Assembly: GCA_905206345.1 (NCBI GenBank)
Contig: CAJLGW010000047.1
Coordinates: 1 to 15,877 of the forward strand
Direction of reading: 5' to 3'
DNA: 15,877 nt
Source: an uncultured Sutterella sp.
GTDB lineage: Bacteria; Pseudomonadota; Gammaproteobacteria; Burkholderiales; Burkholderiaceae_F
Part shown: positions 14,833-15,877 of the stretch, piece after piece
Layout: each line of letters opens with the position of its first letter
Numbering within the stretch: the stretch's first letter is position 1
Notes under the pieces: model-generated
The model's input: the letters and a program-made list of their open reading frames with translations, nothing else
Databases searched by the model: none
Told to the model about the DNA's origin: nothing
Translations under genes and position numbers: made by a program

Positions 14833-15053
14833 TGCGTTTCTTCTTCTCTTTCTACCGGCAACACACGTGTAGTATGCCAACCATGAGGGGATTGTTGCAG
14901 TTCAAACTGAACCCGTTGGTTATTACGAAGTGTTTTAGGACCGTTGCCTTCAATAGTGCTGAAATGAACAAAGACTTCCAGATCTTGATCGTCAGGGACA
15001 ATGAAACCGTAACCTTTCGCATTGAAAAACTATTTTACCTTGCCTAGATACAT
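14829..15053 (-). pseudogene. Cold-shock-domain protein gene interrupted by an in-frame amber codon
   Basis: Read on the minus strand from the ATG at 15053, the frame gives MYLGKVK, then TAG (15032-15030), then an uninterrupted frame to TGA at 14829-14831: FFNAKGYGFIVPDD, LEVFVHFSTIEG, and on to RVLPVEREEETQ. This is a complete cold-shock domain of 75 codons including the stop, with RNP1-like KGYGFI and RNP2-like VFVHFS. The TAG falls exactly where the family has the conserved Trp of KWF, one base from TGG. A perfect AAAGGAGG lies seven bases before the ATG, so initiation signals are intact. No in-frame ATG, GTG or TTG follows the TAG until near the C-terminus. The stop overlaps the DUF192 start (ATGA). 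It is either a recent nonsense mutation, a readthrough gene or a base-call error. Confidence 0.85.
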
Positions 15054-15274
15054 AAAAGGTCCTCCTTTAGTGTAATCATGTTCAAAAAGGTTGAGCATTA
15101 TGTTTATTATTCTTAAGTTCCACTATAGGGCCTTTTCTATTTAAGTGTTGAAAAATATTGAGGTTTTTGATCGTGAGAGAATGTTTTTGTATTGAATGAA
15201 AAATTTACTTGCCACAAGGCTTATCAAGCCTTCATAATTAAAAGGTTAGGACTTATTTTTTAAGAAAGACTTTC
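15054..15274. other. Divergent intergenic region between the cold-shock gene and the DUF2199 gene
   Basis: 221 bases, AT-rich, with no further gene. On the minus strand AAAGGAGG (about 15061-15068) serves the cold-shock gene, and TATAGT near 15123-15128 is a possible -10 without a clear -35. The plus-strand promoter and dyad at 15209-15238 are listed separately. Confidence 0.5.
15209..15238 (+). promoter_or_regulatory. Promoter of the DUF2199 gene with a dyad filling the -35/-10 spacer
   Basis: TTGCCA (15209-15214) and CATAAT (15233-15238) each match the sigma70 consensus at five of six positions and are 18 bases apart. Positions 15216-15232 are the inverted repeat AAGGCTT-ATC-AAGCCTT, a perfect 7-bp dyad that fills 17 of the 18 spacer bases. 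A protein bound there would sit between the two promoter elements, as MerR-family regulators do, or would occlude the promoter as a repressor. Confidence 0.6.
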
Positions 15275-15772
15275 ATGCAATCCGTAAACGAAGAATTAGC
15301 CAAAGACATTTCAATGAGTTTCCCGGAAGACATCTGGGCTTTAAATCCGATTGAACGTTATTTGCGCACGCGTACCGCCACTGAATTTTGCACGTTGGAT
15401 GAGTCGCGCTACTTTATCCGTGCCGTTTTACCCGTTCCCATCAATTACGAAAAAGATGAGTTTTTATGGGGTGTTTGGTGCGAGGTGAGCCGCCATGATC
15501 ACGACCGTTACGTCAAGGCTTATGCCGAAGGTGCTTTGGGGGATTTGGGCGTCATTAAAGGATGGTTGGCTAACGACTTGCCCGTCTATGAAGAGGCGGT
15601 GGGCTTGGAGATTGAACTTCATTGCTCTCAAGAAGAGCGTCCGCGCGTGGCGGTTTTATCCGATTCTGTTTTAAAGACCGAGCAAGACGAAGGTATTGAT
15701 CGCACTCGTCACGAAGAAATCGATACGATTTTGTTCGGCGATGACGAAGAAGACGAAGCGTTCGAAGACTGA
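15275..15772 (+). CDS. DUF2199 domain-containing protein
   Basis: A 165-residue soluble acidic protein with no signal peptide or membrane segment. It matches the DUF2199 pattern as I know it: SFPEDIWALNPIER, a TEFCTLDESRYFIRAVLPVPI segment, FLWGVWCEVSRHDHDRY, IKGWLANDLPVYEEAVGL, and RPRVAVLSDS near the C-terminus. The N-terminal zinc-type cysteine motif seen in some members is absent, and the last 25 residues are highly acidic (DDEEDEAFED). Function is unknown. The ribosome site is weak (AAGAAAG). It is transcribed alone from the dyad promoter and closed by the terminator at 15787-15828. Confidence 0.78.
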   Translation: MQSVNEELAKDISMSFPEDIWALNPIERYLRTRTATEFCTLDESRYFIRAVLPVPINYEKDEFLWGVWCEVSRHDHDRYVKAYAEGALGDLGVIKGWLANDLPVYEEAVGLEIELHCSQEERPRVAVLSDSVLKTEQDEGIDRTRHEEIDTILFGDDEEDEAFED

Positions 15773-15786
15773 TACTTTCCGAATAC

Positions 15787-15830
15787 AAAAAATCCTTGGA
15801 AAGCACTGTTGCTGACCAAGGATTTTTTCT
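15787..15830 (+). terminator. Strong intrinsic terminator after the DUF2199 gene
   Basis: AAAAAATCCTTGG (15787-15799) and CCAAGGATTTTTT (15816-15828) form a perfect 13-bp stem with a 16-base loop and T-rich 3' arm. It is symmetrical enough to act in both directions. The putative group II intron begins four bases after the stem. Confidence 0.9.
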
Positions 15831-15831
15831 A

Positions 15832-15877
15832 GTGCGCCCGACAGGGCGCACTGCTGGTGGTGTAAGTCCACCGATTC
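15832..15877 (+). mobile_element. 5' end of a putative group II intron (class C-like), truncated by the window edge
   Basis: From 15832 the sequence begins GTGCGCCC, the GUGYG 5' consensus of group II introns. It forms the stem GTGCGCCC-GACA-GGGCGCAC, then a second hairpin GGTGG-TGTAAGT-CCACC (15856-15872). This order closely parallels my recollection of the first 50 bases of the Oceanobacillus IIC intron (GUGUGCCC-GGCA-UGGGUGCA, then GGGUGAGAGUCCC). Class C introns insert just downstream of intrinsic terminator hairpins, exactly the position here. The catalytic domains and any reverse transcriptase would lie beyond the window. Confidence 0.72.

Noticed and set aside
14754..15047. 97-codon open frame on the plus strand opposite the DUF192 start and cold-shock gene
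   Set aside because: The opposite strand has a recognisable cold-shock domain with a perfect ribosome site; this frame is its shadow.
14829..15053. Genome-wide reassignment of TAG to a sense codon
   Set aside because: xseA (13606-13608) and the uvrA-like gene (8911-8913) end normally at TAG, so a general reassignment is not supported.

Overview
The window looks like chromosomal DNA from a Gram-negative betaproteobacterium of the Burkholderiales, most likely a gut-associated Sutterellaceae relative. That placement is inferred from gene order and protein flavour, not from a search. It rests on lipid A/LPS genes (lpxK, kdsB), the order alkA-accA-tilS, the block lpxK-Trm112-kdsB-adk, the xseA-sodB neighbourhood, and moderate GC with AT-rich intergenic regions.

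Layout. (1) 36-3254 (+): a DNA-3-methyladenine glycosylase with an unclear 5' end, then accA and an overlapping tilS, closed by an intrinsic terminator. (2) 3317-6219 (+): nrdA-nrdB, a class I ribonucleotide reductase. It lies behind a promoter overlapped by two NrdR-type boxes and ends in a terminator. Neither subunit shows an ATP-cone. (3) 6291-6412: a tandem array of a near-perfect palindrome (core ACATATGT, period 18-19 bp) directly upstream of a short UvrA paralogue (6439-8913). (4) 8983-11754 (-): lpxK, a Trm112-like zinc protein and kdsB form a tight operon with its own terminator, followed by adk, which must have its own promoter. (5) 11755-12177: AT-rich divergent intergenic region. 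(6) 12178-14337 (+): xseA and Fe-superoxide dismutase sodB, with a terminator. (7) 14356-15053 (-): an exported DUF192 protein coupled by ATGA overlap to a cold-shock-domain gene. The cold-shock gene has a perfect Shine-Dalgarno site but carries an in-frame amber codon at the conserved tryptophan position. (8) 15209-15828 (+): a DUF2199 gene with a dyad between its -35 and -10 boxes and a strong terminator. (9) 15832-15877: immediately after that terminator, the first 46 bases of what looks like a group II intron of the terminator-targeting class C type, cut by the window edge.

Most genes are housekeeping: fatty-acid initiation, tRNA-Ile2 lysidine, dNTP supply, LPS assembly, adenylate balance, DNA repair and superoxide defence. 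The unusual material is between and beside them: the palindrome array before the uvrA paralogue (it resembles the core of Gram-positive-type LexA boxes), the amber-interrupted cold-shock gene, the dyad-in-spacer promoter, and the intron boundary at the right end.
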